The notes below the pieces were generated by a model. That model ran no database searches. It was not told where the DNA came from and was given only the letters and a program-made list of their open reading frames with translations. Of a stretch of DNA of 64,000 bases, positions 42,049 to 50,912 are shown one piece after another. The stretch lies in NCBI GenBank assembly GCA_902778535.1, contig CACYYG010000011.1, positions 1 through 64,000 of the forward strand, in the 5' to 3' direction. The position numbers and the translations under genes are program-made. This DNA comes from an uncultured Prevotellaceae bacterium (GTDB taxonomy: Bacteria > Bacteroidota > Bacteroidia > Bacteroidales > Bacteroidaceae). Position 1 is the stretch's first letter; every line of letters starts with the position of its first letter.

Positions 42049-42822
42049 CTATTTAAGCTCCCCTCCCTTGGGGAGGGGGTGGGGGTGGGCTGGTACAATC
42101 AGTATACTTGCCTCGTAAAGAAGCCAAATAGGCAGGCTTACGATCATGAGTGTAAAGATGTCGGTAGTGGGTGTGATGATGGCTGCCACGATGAGGATGG
42201 CTACGACAGCGTGGCGACGATAGCGGCGCATCAGCGTGTTGGACAACATGCCCATGCGACCCAGAAGGGCACACACCACGGGCAGCTCGAACACTACACC
42301 GATGACTAAGCACATAGAGATGAGTGTGTCGATGTAAGACTGCAGTGTCAGCATGTTTGTCACATCTTCACTTACCTGATACGTTCCTAAGAATCTGACA
42401 GTTAGCGGGAAGATGATGAAGTAGCAGATAAGCGTGCCCAGCAGGAACATCACATAGGAGAAACCAACAATCTTGTAGGCTGCGCGACGTTCGTTCTGAT
42501 AGAGTCCGGGCGACACAAAGCTGAACAGCTGATAAAGCACGTAGGGCGAGGCGAAGAGCAGTCCGGCGTAGGCTGCCGTGCGCATGTGAGTCATAAACTG
42601 CTCCGTCAGGCCCGTGTTGATGAGGTGGATGGAGAAGTCGGGACTGCCCATCAGCCGGAACGTAATGAATTGGCTCGACGCCGGAGCCAGTACTACGGCG
42701 AAGAGCCACTCTTTCATGCAGAAAGCCACAACGGCAAACGCCACGACAACGATGAGTGAGCGGATAATCACCCACCGCAGCACGTCGAGGTGTTCCCAGA
42801 ATGTAGCCGTCTGGTTATTCAT
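42049..42822 (-). CDS. tatC: Sec-independent protein translocase TatC
   Basis: This 257-residue inner-membrane receptor of the twin-arginine pathway has six membrane helices, starting TFWEHLDVLRWVIIRSLIVV, with FVSPGLYQNERRAAYKIVGF and PVVCALLGRMGMLSNTLMRR. The tail (PHPLPKGGELK) comes from a GC-rich palindrome at 42057-42090, so the normal C-terminus was probably replaced or extended by it. It lies 33 bases after tatA. Confidence 0.93.
   Translation of the reverse strand: MNNQTATFWEHLDVLRWVIIRSLIVVVAFAVVAFCMKEWLFAVVLAPASSQFITFRLMGSPDFSIHLINTGLTEQFMTHMRTAAYAGLLFASPYVLYQLFSFVSPGLYQNERRAAYKIVGFSYVMFLLGTLICYFIIFPLTVRFLGTYQVSEDVTNMLTLQSYIDTLISMCLVIGVVFELPVVCALLGRMGMLSNTLMRRYRRHAVVAILIVAAIITPTTDIFTLMIVSLPIWLLYEASILIVPAHPHPLPKGGELK
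42057..42090. repeat. GC-rich palindromic repeat at the 3' end of tatC
   Basis: GCTCCCCTCCC-ttgg-GGAGGGGG is followed by TGGGGGTGGG. It supplies the last about 11 codons of tatC. Confidence 0.75.
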
Positions 42823-42855
42823 GCTATAAAAGACAACTGGGACAATCAGGACAAC

Positions 42856-43059
42856 TTATTTCTCCTCCTTTTTCTCCTCTTTGTCAGTGTCAATGTCCAC
42901 TTCCTTCATACCGTCCTTGAAGCTCTTCACACCCTTGCCCAGGCCTTTCATCAGCTCAGGAATCTTGGCGCCGCCAAACAGCAGCAAAACCACCAGCGCT
43001 ATGAGCAGAATCTCCTGACCGCCGAGGCCGAAGATAAGTAATGATTTGAGTGCAATCAT
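42856..43059 (-). CDS. tatA: Twin-arginine translocase subunit TatA/E
   Basis: This 67-residue protein has a short N-terminal stretch, one membrane helix ([20 protein letters not shown]), the hinge and amphipathic helix [17 protein letters not shown] and an acidic/Lys-rich tail. It forms the pore component of the Tat system with tatC. A TAAATTTG box at 43097-43104 (minus) is its probable -7 element. Confidence 0.92.
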   Translation of the reverse strand: MIALKSLLIFGLGGQEILLIALVVLLLFGGAKIPELMKGLGKGVKSFKDGMKEVDIDTDKEEKKEEK

Positions 43060-43096
43060 AATGTCTTTTAATTGGGTTAAGTCACAATTCTGCTTG

Positions 43097-43104
43097 CAAA
43101 TTTA
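43097..43104 (-). promoter_or_regulatory. -7 box of the tat operon
   Basis: TAAATTTG on the minus strand, about 38 bases before the tatA start. The -33 region has only a partial match. Confidence 0.4.
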
Positions 43105-43171
43105 CGGCTTTTCGTTCTATTTGCAGCATTTTTCTCTGACTTTTTTCACGCAAACGGTAGGCATGCCTGTT

Positions 43172-43447
43172 TTAGAGGTCTTCAAGCGGAGCCTCACGAA
43201 TCTTCTCCAGAGCGCGGCAAAGCTGGTCGGGACATGAGGTGCCCTTTGTGCCGCAGCGGATGCCGTCGAGGCGTTTCATTACGTCGTCAATCTTCTGACC
43301 GCGTACCAACTGCGAGATGCCCTGAAGGTTGCCGTTGCAGCCTCCGAGGAAGAATACCTGCTGGATGACGTCGTTCTCGTCGCAGGTCACGTCGATGAGC
43401 TTCGAGCAAGTGCCCGTCGTCTCGTACTGAATGTGTTTTGTTGCCAT
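43172..43447 (-). CDS. TSCPD-domain protein (TIGR03905-like)
   Basis: This 91-residue protein carries GTSCPDQLCRALEKI, the motif naming the TSCPD domain, and FFLGGCNGNLQGISQLVRGQ. TSCPD domains also occur in some ribonucleotide reductases, where they bind metal through Cys; the free-standing form has no known role. mntP follows after 18 bases. Confidence 0.85.
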   Translation of the reverse strand: MATKHIQYETTGTCSKLIDVTCDENDVIQQVFFLGGCNGNLQGISQLVRGQKIDDVMKRLDGIRCGTKGTSCPDQLCRALEKIREAPLEDL

Positions 43448-43465
43448 ATTTATGAGTGTTGAGTG

Positions 43466-44032
43466 TTAATCGAGTAATGCCTTGATGCCAAGGGCTATAA
43501 GGATGATGCCGCCGATGAGTTCGGGCTTGATGCGGCGGGAGATGCTTTTGCCGAAGCTGATGCCCAGTCTATGGCCCAGTAGCGACATCAGCAGCGATAC
43601 CACGCCGATGACAGTAAGCGGCCACCACAACTGGCTGAATGATGTGTAGCCCGTGACGGCCATTGAAACGCCAATGGCCAAGGCGTCGATGCTGGTAGCT
43701 ACGGCTAAAAGGAGCTGCGTGGGCAGATGGTGGGGATGGAAGGCCGTCGTCTCCTTGTCGCCTTGCAACGACTCCCAAATCATCTTGCCGCCAATGAATA
43801 GCAAAAGTGCAAAGGCTATCCAATGGCCGTAAGTGGCCAGGCTTGCAGCAAAATGGATAACCAGCAGCCAGCCAATCAAAGGCATCAAGGCCTGAAAGAA
43901 ACCGAAGAGTAGGCTGATGCGCCACACCACACCGCCTTGCCATGAGCGCAGGATGGCGCCGCTGACGATTGAGACAGAAAAGCAGTCCATAGCCAGCGAC
44001 AGAGCTAATAGTATGAGGTCAAGGAAACTCAA
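43466..44032 (-). CDS. mntP: Manganese efflux pump MntP
   Basis: This 188-residue inner-membrane protein has six hydrophobic segments and two similar halves. Each half has Asp-containing motifs: LALSLAMDCFSVSIVSGAIL and AVATSIDALAIGVSMAVTGY. It exports Mn(II). Short gaps on both sides (18 bases) suggest a unit with TSCPD and the AlkD-like gene. Confidence 0.93.
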   Translation of the reverse strand: MSFLDLILLALSLAMDCFSVSIVSGAILRSWQGGVVWRISLLFGFFQALMPLIGWLLVIHFAASLATYGHWIAFALLLFIGGKMIWESLQGDKETTAFHPHHLPTQLLLAVATSIDALAIGVSMAVTGYTSFSQLWWPLTVIGVVSLLMSLLGHRLGISFGKSISRRIKPELIGGIILIALGIKALLD

Positions 44033-44049
44033 TTTTCAATCTTCAATTT

Positions 44050-44706
44050 TCAAAGGAAGTCAAGTCCGATGGAATGAATGGCGGAGCGGGCGATGCGTGA
44101 ATACATCAGTCCCATGTCGGCAAAGTGAATGATGCTCTGCATGGCTGCCTTGCGCAAGGGCGGGGTAGGGCTCTGCAGCGCGGCGAGGGCTTGGTCCATA
44201 AACTCGTTGATGCCTCGCTCGTTGGGCTCCAGCTTGCGCATAAAAAGTCGGCTGAGAATATGATAGCCGCAGATTTGGGGTAGGTCGGCGGCAGAGCTGA
44301 TCCAAAGAAAAGCCTTCTCGGCAGCGTAGGGCACGTTTTGCATCAGGTTGAAGGCTAATTGCTCGGCTATCTCCACCGTCTCAGTCTGCTCCATCCAGAT
44401 ATCGGCCACCTCGGGCAGCAGTTCGTCGGGTGGCATCAGCATCGTAGCCAGTATCTTACATTCGCGGACATTCTCTTTCCACAGGGCGATAGCGAGCGAA
44501 TAGTTGCTTGAACGCTCTCCTTCCTTGGGTTGAGGCAGGGGGTGAGCCTTTATCTCCTCAGCCATTTCCCGTAGGCGGGGTAGGGTGGCACCCCAGTTCA
44601 GATGGTAGTCCACACCCTTCTGCCTCATGGACTGCGCCACTTGGCCGTCCATCATCTGCCGGAACGACTGCTTGATTTCCTTTACTTTCTGGTCTGTCTC
44701 TGTCAT
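44050..44706 (-). CDS. DNA alkylation repair protein, AlkD-like HEAT-repeat family
   Basis: This 218-residue all-helical protein has AlkD/HEAT-like repeats (KQSFRQMMDGQVAQSMRQKG, WGATLPRLREMAEEIKAH, LPPQICGYHILSRLF-like region and MQSIIHFADMGLM). Relatives remove bulky or alkylated bases without base flipping. I do not see the exact catalytic Trp/Asp set of AlkD, so activity is uncertain. Confidence 0.75.
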   Translation of the reverse strand: MTETDQKVKEIKQSFRQMMDGQVAQSMRQKGVDYHLNWGATLPRLREMAEEIKAHPLPQPKEGERSSNYSLAIALWKENVRECKILATMLMPPDELLPEVADIWMEQTETVEIAEQLAFNLMQNVPYAAEKAFLWISSAADLPQICGYHILSRLFMRKLEPNERGINEFMDQALAALQSPTPPLRKAAMQSIIHFADMGLMYSRIARSAIHSIGLDFL

Positions 44707-44728
44707 TTAGCCTGTGTTTGTCCGTTGT

Positions 44729-46693
44729 TCAAATCAATGTCCCGTAGTCTGTGCTGTAGCGCAACATCTGGTGGTCGTAGCTCTCCGTGTAATCCACTCG
44801 AAAGTCGGTGATGCGGCCTTCTGCATCGGTGACAGGCACCAGCCTGGGATTGATGAAACCCTTGTAGGGGGCCAGGTTAAGCTGACGGTAGCGCAGCAGC
44901 ACCTCGTCGTGCAGCTCCGGATCAATCTTTATGGCGTAGTCCTCCACCAGCTTTCGGGCAGCCTCGTAGTCGCCCTCGCTCTTGATGCGCTGAATCTCAG
45001 CCAAGAGCGTAGCCACCAGTTGGCGCAGCTCCTCGTAGGAATGGATGCGCAGGAAGGTCTTGCCCTTTTGTTTCACCAGCTTCATGCATTGTCCGTGAGC
45101 TAAGCACCAACGGGCTATGAGGGCCCGGTTGCGCATGTGAGCCTCCTCAATCTGCCTTCCGGGCTCGATGCGCACCATTTGCGTCAGCAGACCGTTCATC
45201 ATGTAGGAATAGTATTCTGCCTTGTAAGCCTCGTCGTTGGGCAGCAGACCCAGCTCCACCAGCTTCTTGTCGGCAATGAAATAGAGGGCGAAGAGGTCGG
45301 CGCGTGCCTCCTCAATGGTGTTGCCATAGGCCTTCAGCGCATCAGCATCGATGCCGGGCAACAACCGCCCGCTGCCGTGCCCTAAGCACTCATGCAAGTC
45401 TGTATGCAGATTGTCACAGTCGTCGCCGTATTCCTCTATCATAGAGAGTGTTGTGTTATCAATCACAAACTCTTCCTTAAAGCCGTTTCCGCGTGCTGCA
45501 CGATTGTAGGCGTCGGTAATGTTGCTGATGGTGATGCTCTTCGAACCATACCTCGCCCTGATCCAGTCGGCGTTGGGCAGGTTGATGCCGATGGCCGTCG
45601 AGGGATATTCTTCGCCGCCCAGCATAGCCGCGCAGATGACGCGGGCCGAGACGCCCTTTACTACCGGTTTGCGGAATTTTGGGTCGACGGGCGAATGGTC
45701 TTCAAACCATTGGGCATTGCTGCTGATGGTCTGCGTGCGTTTTGTCGCTATTTCATCGACATATTCCACCAATCCTTCCCATGAGCCTTTCAGCCCGAGC
45801 GGGTCGCCGTAAACCTCGATGAAACCGTTGATAAAGTCGATACGGCTGTCGAGCATTTTCAGCCATGCGATGGAATAATGGTCGAAGAGCCGCAGGTCGC
45901 CTGTTCGATAGTATTTAATGAGCAGGTCAATCACCTCCTTCTGGGTATCGTTCTCGGCTACTGTCTTTGCTTTCTCCAGCCAGAAAACGATGTGGCGCAG
46001 GGCATTGCCGTAGCGACCTTCGGTGCTCCACACTTCTTCGTACAACTTTCCGTCATCGTCCTTCACCAGCGTGGAGTTCAGGCCAAAGGAGGGAAGTTCC
46101 TCGGGCGTTGTGCATTGCTGCTTTTTGTCAGTATAGAACGCCTCGGCCTCCTGTTGAGTGACATTCTGATAGAAGTTGCAGGCAGAGGTTATGACAAGGT
46201 CGTCGCCGTCGGCTTTGTTCACACGCTTCGGCAGTACGTCGGGGTCGAAGATGATGGGGAAAAGCTCGTCGCAAAGAGCGTCAACGCTTTGGCCATCTGT
46301 CAGAGGCAGACACGATGCGTTGACCTGCTTCAGCGTCTGTCTCAAATATGCTGGGGTGAAGCCAGGATTGAACTTTTCACAACCGTAGTGGTGATAGATG
46401 CCGTTGGAGAACCAGATGCGCTTCAAATAAACGGTAAGGGCGCGGAAATCGTCGTTGTCGTGGGGAATGTTCGCGTCGGTATATATGGCCTCCAAAGTGC
46501 GCCGGATGCGCAGATTATACTTTCCGAACTGGTCGAAGGTGATGTCGCGGCCGAAAAGAGTGGCCTGCGACAAATAATAGATGAGTTCTTTCTGTTGGAG
46601 CGTTAACAGCTCAAAGCCGTCAAGGTGGTAGCGCAGCATTTGCACGTCAGCAAAACGCTCGTCGCCATATTGGAATACAGGTGGCGGTGTCAT
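44729..46693 (-). CDS. Dipeptidyl peptidase III (M49 family)
   Basis: This 654-residue zinc peptidase removes dipeptides from peptide N-termini. The family signature HECLGHGSG (HExxGH) is present, with the second zinc site in NTIEEARADLFALYF. The N-terminal part is the usual helical lobe. There is no signal peptide, so it is probably cytoplasmic. It lies 6 bases after the AraC-type gene on the same strand. Confidence 0.94.
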   Translation of the reverse strand: MTPPPVFQYGDERFADVQMLRYHLDGFELLTLQQKELIYYLSQATLFGRDITFDQFGKYNLRIRRTLEAIYTDANIPHDNDDFRALTVYLKRIWFSNGIYHHYGCEKFNPGFTPAYLRQTLKQVNASCLPLTDGQSVDALCDELFPIIFDPDVLPKRVNKADGDDLVITSACNFYQNVTQQEAEAFYTDKKQQCTTPEELPSFGLNSTLVKDDDGKLYEEVWSTEGRYGNALRHIVFWLEKAKTVAENDTQKEVIDLLIKYYRTGDLRLFDHYSIAWLKMLDSRIDFINGFIEVYGDPLGLKGSWEGLVEYVDEIATKRTQTISSNAQWFEDHSPVDPKFRKPVVKGVSARVICAAMLGGEEYPSTAIGINLPNADWIRARYGSKSITISNITDAYNRAARGNGFKEEFVIDNTTLSMIEEYGDDCDNLHTDLHECLGHGSGRLLPGIDADALKAYGNTIEEARADLFALYFIADKKLVELGLLPNDEAYKAEYYSYMMNGLLTQMVRIEPGRQIEEAHMRNRALIARWCLAHGQCMKLVKQKGKTFLRIHSYEELRQLVATLLAEIQRIKSEGDYEAARKLVEDYAIKIDPELHDEVLLRYRQLNLAPYKGFINPRLVPVTDAEGRITDFRVDYTESYDHQMLRYSTDYGTLI

Positions 46694-46698
46694 CAGTC

Positions 46699-47139
46699 TT
46701 AGGAAGTTTTTTTCTTAGGCTTTTTGTCTACCATGTATTTGGTGCGGTACTCCTTGGGCGTAATACCTGTAAACTTGAAGAAAGAAGCGTAGAACGACTG
46801 GCGGTTGGAGAATCCGACCATATCGCTCACTTCTTCGATGCGTAAATCTCCGTAGCGTTTGTCGGTCAGGATTGACATCGCCTCCTCAATGCGATACTTG
46901 TTGATGAACGTGGTGTAGTTCATGCGGAAGCGCACATTCACCACCGCTGATACATAGCGAGAATTCGTTCCAAGATCTTTGGCCAGTTGTCGCGCCGAGT
47001 AATTCTTGTCCTTGAATCTCTTCTGCATGACGACAACATCTAAGATGCGCTGCTTTAAATCGTCCATAACTGCCGGACTGACCAATGAACGATAGCTTGC
47101 ACCTCGCTCCTTTTTCTTGGGTAGATTATACTTTGACAT
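46699..47139 (-). CDS. AraC-family helix-turn-helix regulator (minimal form)
   Basis: Start 47139 (MSKYNLPKKKERGASYRSLV) is chosen because the -7 box at 47164-47171 lies just upstream of it. This 146-residue protein has no sensor domain, only the paired HTH: NYSARQLAKDLGTNSRYVSA and RIEEVSDMVGFSNRQSFYAS, then FFKFTGITPKEYR. It probably regulates dpp3 or distant genes; target unknown. Confidence 0.82.
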   Translation of the reverse strand: MSKYNLPKKKERGASYRSLVSPAVMDDLKQRILDVVVMQKRFKDKNYSARQLAKDLGTNSRYVSAVVNVRFRMNYTTFINKYRIEEAMSILTDKRYGDLRIEEVSDMVGFSNRQSFYASFFKFTGITPKEYRTKYMVDKKPKKKTS

Positions 47140-47163
47140 AGCTCCTGTTATTAGAAAGTTATG

Positions 47164-47171
47164 CAAAGATA
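47164..47171 (-). promoter_or_regulatory. -7 box of the AraC-type/DPP III unit
   Basis: TATCTTTG on the minus strand, 24 bases before the start codon at 47139. Confidence 0.5.
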
Positions 47172-47266
47172 GACATTTTTTCTGAATAAACATCACATTT
47201 TGATAGAAAAATAACGAAAAACGGAAAAAAAACTATCGTTGATACGCAGTTCAGATGTTTTTTTTA

Positions 47267-47274
47267 TACCTTTG
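47267..47274 (+). promoter_or_regulatory. -7 box of the purU-his operon
   Basis: TACCTTTG, 30 bases before the purU start. It diverges from the AraC-type gene promoter about 100 bases away. No clear -33 TTG at the right distance. Confidence 0.55.
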
Positions 47275-47304
47275 CACACCGAATTGCAAATGTAACGACG
47301 ATAG

Positions 47305-48168
47305 ATGAAACCAACAGCAATCCTGCTTCTGCATTGCCCAGATCAACAGGGTATCATCTCAGAAGTAACTAAGTTTATTACAGACAATAAAGGAAACATC
47401 GTCTACCTTGACCAGTATGTTGATAAGGTGGAAGGAATGTTCTTCATGCGCATAGAATGGGAACTCGACGGTTTTCTCATCCCCCGCGACAAACTATATG
47501 ACTTTATCACCACGCTCTATGCCCAGCGCTATCAGATGAAGTTCAGCCTTTACTACAGCGACAAGCGGCCACGCATGGCCATTTTCGTTTCGAAGATGAG
47601 CCATTGCCTCTACGACCTGTTGGCGCGCTGGAAGGCGGGCGAGTTCAACTGCGACATTCCCTGTATCGTATCAAATCACGAGGAGCTGCGCTATGTAGCT
47701 GACCAGTTTGGCATTCCCTACTACGTTTGGAATATCAAGAAAGACCACTCCAACAAGGCTGAGGTGGAGCAGGCAGAGATGGAGCTTCTGAAGAAGGAAG
47801 ACATTTCCTTTATTGTGCTGGCCCGTTACATGCAGATTATCAGCGACGAGATGATTGCCGAATATCCCCACCACATCATTAATATCCACCACTCGTTCCT
47901 GCCGGCCTTCATCGGGGCCAAACCCTACCATCAGGCCTATGAGCGTGGCGTGAAGATAATCGGTGCCACCAGCCATTATGTGACGGCAGAGCTGGATGCA
48001 GGTCCTATCATTGAGCAGGATGTGGCGCGCATTACCCATAAGGATACGCCTGAGAGCCTCGTGCTGAAAGGCAAGGACTTGGAGAAAATCGTCCTTTCGC
48101 GTGCTGTGTCGAAGCACATCGCCAGAAAGATTCTGACGTACAAGAACAAAACCATTATCTTCAGCTGA
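47305..48168 (+). CDS. purU: Formyltetrahydrofolate deformylase
   Basis: This 287-residue enzyme hydrolyses 10-formyl-THF to formate and THF. It has an ACT-like regulatory start (AILLLHCPDQQGIISEVTKF) and a formyltransferase-type catalytic half with NIHHSFLPAFIGAKPYHQAY and AELDAGPIIEQDV. Its last base is the first base of the hisH start (TGATG), so it leads the operon. Link: histidine synthesis releases AICAR, whose use in purine synthesis needs one-carbon units. Confidence 0.95.
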   Translation: MKPTAILLLHCPDQQGIISEVTKFITDNKGNIVYLDQYVDKVEGMFFMRIEWELDGFLIPRDKLYDFITTLYAQRYQMKFSLYYSDKRPRMAIFVSKMSHCLYDLLARWKAGEFNCDIPCIVSNHEELRYVADQFGIPYYVWNIKKDHSNKAEVEQAEMELLKKEDISFIVLARYMQIISDEMIAEYPHHIINIHHSFLPAFIGAKPYHQAYERGVKIIGATSHYVTAELDAGPIIEQDVARITHKDTPESLVLKGKDLEKIVLSRAVSKHIARKILTYKNKTIIFS

Positions 48169-48773
48169 TGAGAGTTGCAGTCGTAAAATATAATGCCGGC
48201 AATATATTCTCGGTGATGAACGCATTGAGAAGACTTGGCGTGGAGCCACAGCTGACCGACGATGCTGAAGCGCTGAGAACGGCTGACCGTGTCGTCTTTC
48301 CTGGGCAGGGCGAGGCAAAGACGGCGATGACTTATCTTCGCCAGCACGGTCTTGACGAAGTCATACGCTCGCTGCAGCAGCCCGTCTTGGGCATTTGCAT
48401 CGGCCAGCAGTTGCTCTGTTGTCATTCGGAAGAAGGCGATACCGACTGTCTCGGTATTTTCAATGCAGAGGTGAAGCGTTTCCAACCCAAACGTCATGAG
48501 GACAAGGTGCCCTGCATGGGTTGGAACAACTTAAGCAACCTGAAGAGTGAGCTGTTCTCTCACTTCACGCCTCTCACTTCTCACCCCTCGCCCTACGTCT
48601 ACTTCGTCCATTCCTACTATGTTCCTCTCAGTGAGGAAACCATCGCTGTAGCCGACTATGTGCAGCCCTATAGCGCCGCCCTGCACAAGGATAATTTCTA
48701 CGCCTGCCAGTTCCATCCAGAGAAGAGTGGGGCTGTGGGCGAGCAGATTCTTAGAAACTTTTTGGAACTATGA
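48168..48773 (+). CDS. hisH: Imidazole glycerol phosphate synthase, glutaminase subunit
   Basis: This 201-residue class I glutaminase feeds ammonia to HisF. It has FPGQGEAKTAMTYLRQHGLD, the nucleophile Cys in LGICIGQQLL, and the His/Glu end CQFHPEKSG. Between ELF and YVYFVHSYY (residues about 130-141) the bases are a C/T-rich repeat (CTCACTT ... CTCACTTCTCACCCC), read as SHFTPLTSHPSP, which looks like a small inserted repeat. It overlaps hisA by 4 bases. Confidence 0.94.
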   Translation: MRVAVVKYNAGNIFSVMNALRRLGVEPQLTDDAEALRTADRVVFPGQGEAKTAMTYLRQHGLDEVIRSLQQPVLGICIGQQLLCCHSEEGDTDCLGIFNAEVKRFQPKRHEDKVPCMGWNNLSNLKSELFSHFTPLTSHPSPYVYFVHSYYVPLSEETIAVADYVQPYSAALHKDNFYACQFHPEKSGAVGEQILRNFLEL

Positions 48774-49504
48774 TAGAGCTGATTCCTGCCATTGACATCA
48801 TCGACGGCAAGTGCGTGCGCCTGACGAAAGGCGACTATGAGCAGAAGACCGTCTACGGCGATCCGCTGGAGATGGCTCTAAATTTCGAGCGCATTGGTTA
48901 TCGGCGGCTGCATGTCGTTGATCTCGACGGGGCCAAGTCCCGTCATATTGTCAACGTCAGCATGCTTCATCGTTTAGCATCTGAGACGAAGCTGACAATC
49001 GACTTCGGTGGCGGCATCAAGACTGACGACGATATTGAGAAAGCTTTCAATAGTGGTGCAGCAATGGTGACGGTTGGCTCTGTAGCTGTGACGCAACCCG
49101 AGCTCTTTCATCGTTGGCTGCAGAAATACGGGTCGGAGCGCATCATTCTCGGTGCCGATGTCAGACAGGGACTTATCAGCATCAACGGTTGGAAAGAGGA
49201 TTCCAGCGAGGAGCTGCTGCCCTTCTTGAAGCGCTACATCGATATGGGCGTAAAGAATGTGCTCTGCACCGAAATCTCGAAGGACGGCACTTTGTCGGGT
49301 CCTGCCATCAATCTATATAAAGAGGTAATGGCGGATTACCCGTCGTTGCATCTTATCGCAAGCGGCGGTGTCAGCAGTATGGATGACATCGTGCGTCTGA
49401 ATGATGCTGGCATACCTGCCGTCGTCTTCGGCAAGGCCATCTACGAAGGAAAAATCAATCTGAATGAACTATGGGACTGGCAAAACGAATCATCCCCTGC
49501 TTAG
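48770..49504 (+). CDS. hisA: ProFAR isomerase
   Basis: This 244-residue (beta/alpha)8 isomerase of histidine synthesis starts [20 protein letters not shown]. It has the two phosphate loops [12 protein letters not shown] and [11 protein letters not shown] and catalytic Asp residues in IPAIDI and [12 protein letters not shown]. It overlaps hisH by 4 bases and hisF by 34 bases. Confidence 0.95.
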   Translation: MIELIPAIDIIDGKCVRLTKGDYEQKTVYGDPLEMALNFERIGYRRLHVVDLDGAKSRHIVNVSMLHRLASETKLTIDFGGGIKTDDDIEKAFNSGAAMVTVGSVAVTQPELFHRWLQKYGSERIILGADVRQGLISINGWKEDSSEELLPFLKRYIDMGVKNVLCTEISKDGTLSGPAINLYKEVMADYPSLHLIASGGVSSMDDIVRLNDAGIPAVVFGKAIYEGKINLNELWDWQNESSPA

Positions 49505-50229
49505 ACGTCAAGGATGGCGAGACCGTGAAAGGCGTCAACTTCGTCGGGCTTCGCTCGGCGGGTGATCCTGTGGAGTTGGGCAAGGCCTATTCTGAACAGG
49601 GGGCCGACGAGCTGGTGTTCCTTGATATTACCGCCTCTTTCGAGGGTCGCAAGACCTTTACGGAGATGGTAACGCGGGTGGCTCGTGAAATCAACATCCC
49701 CTTCACAGTTGGCGGCGGCATTAACGAACTGGCTGATGTCGAGCGTATGTTGATGGCGGGCGCCGACAAGGTGAGCATGAACAGCGCCGCCATCCGTCAT
49801 CCCGAGCTGATAGAAGAAACGGCCAAGCGTTTCGGCTCGCAGGTTTGTGTAGTGGCTATCGATGCCCGCCTCGATGACGACGGTTGGTTTGCCTATGTCA
49901 AGGGTGGTCGTGAGCGCACGGAGCGCGGGCTCTTCGAATGGGCACGCGAGGCGCAGGAGCGTGGTGCCGGCGAGATTCTCTTCACCAGCATGAACCACGA
50001 CGGCGTGAAGCAGGGCTATGCCAACGACGCCTTGGCGCGCCTGGCCGACGAACTGAACATTCCCATTATCGCCAGTGGCGGCGCCGGTGCCAAAGAGCAT
50101 TTCCGCGATGCCTTCACGCTGGGTCATGCTGATGCGGCCTTGGCTGCCAGCGTGTTCCACTTTGGCGAAATTCCTATACAAGAACTGAAACAATATCTTC
50201 ACAATGAAGGAATCAACGTTAGACTTTGA
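49471..50229 (+). CDS. hisF: Imidazole glycerol phosphate synthase, cyclase subunit
   Basis: This 252-residue partner of HisH starts [20 protein letters not shown]. It has [20 protein letters not shown] and [13 protein letters not shown], catalytic Asp residues in CLDV and [13 protein letters not shown]. The start lies inside hisA, so the two must be translated in coupled fashion. Products are imidazole glycerol phosphate and AICAR. Confidence 0.96.
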   Translation: MGLAKRIIPCLDVKDGETVKGVNFVGLRSAGDPVELGKAYSEQGADELVFLDITASFEGRKTFTEMVTRVAREINIPFTVGGGINELADVERMLMAGADKVSMNSAAIRHPELIEETAKRFGSQVCVVAIDARLDDDGWFAYVKGGRERTERGLFEWAREAQERGAGEILFTSMNHDGVKQGYANDALARLADELNIPIIASGGAGAKEHFRDAFTLGHADAALAASVFHFGEIPIQELKQYLHNEGINVRL

Positions 50230-50878
50230 GAAAATGGGCGGACTCGTGCCCGCCATCATACAGGATGCCGACACCCGCAATGTGCTGATGCTGGGCTTTA
50301 TGAACCGTGAAGCCTACGAGAAGACACTGGCTACGGGCAAGGTGACGTTCTGGAGCCGCACGCGTGAGACGCTTTGGACGAAAGGCGAAACCAGCGGCAA
50401 TTTCCTCGACTTGGTAAGCATCGCCGAGGATTGCGATCACGACACGCTCTTGGTCAAGGTGCATCCTCACGGCCCTACCTGCCACACAGGCACCGATACC
50501 TGCTGGGGCGAGGAGAATACCCCCCCTTCCAGCCTTCTTGAAGGCAGGGAGAGGTTGTCCTTCCTTTCCGACCTTCAGGACTTTATCGAGAAGCGCCACG
50601 AGCAGATGCCCGAAGGTAGCTACACCACGCGCCTGTTCCGCGACGGCGTGAACAAGATGGCGCAGAAAGTGGGAGAGGAAGCACTTGAGACCGTTATCGA
50701 AGCCACCAACGGCACCAACGAAAAGCTCATCTACGAAGCAGCCGACATGCTCTACCATCTGGAAGTGCTGCTCACGTCCAAGGGCCTGCGCATAGAGGAT
50801 ATAGCTACCGAGCTGCAGCGTCGTCACGACCCCAACTGGGATGCCAAGCGTCGCGAGGCTAAGGCCAATGCCAAATAG
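50204..50878 (+). CDS. hisIE: Bifunctional PR-AMP cyclohydrolase / PR-ATP pyrophosphatase
   Basis: This 224-residue fusion has HisI ([45 protein letters not shown]) and HisE ([46 protein letters not shown]) domains. The linker ([14 protein letters not shown], about 105-118) comes from a palindromic repeat. It overlaps hisF by 26 bases. It catalyses two steps earlier than HisA, so operon order is not pathway order. Confidence 0.95.
   Translation: MKESTLDFEKMGGLVPAIIQDADTRNVLMLGFMNREAYEKTLATGKVTFWSRTRETLWTKGETSGNFLDLVSIAEDCDHDTLLVKVHPHGPTCHTGTDTCWGEENTPPSSLLEGRERLSFLSDLQDFIEKRHEQMPEGSYTTRLFRDGVNKMAQKVGEEALETVIEATNGTNEKLIYEAADMLYHLEVLLTSKGLRIEDIATELQRRHDPNWDAKRREAKANAK
50518..50556. repeat. Palindromic repeat in the hisI/hisE linker
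   Basis: CCCCCCTTCCAGCCTTC-ttg-GAAGGCAGGGAGAGG is a C-rich/G-rich palindrome, related in plan to the other GC-rich copies but with longer arms. It is read in frame between two domains. Confidence 0.55.
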
Positions 50879-50912
50879 TTAATTGTAAATCTGTAAATCG
50901 TATATTCATTCG

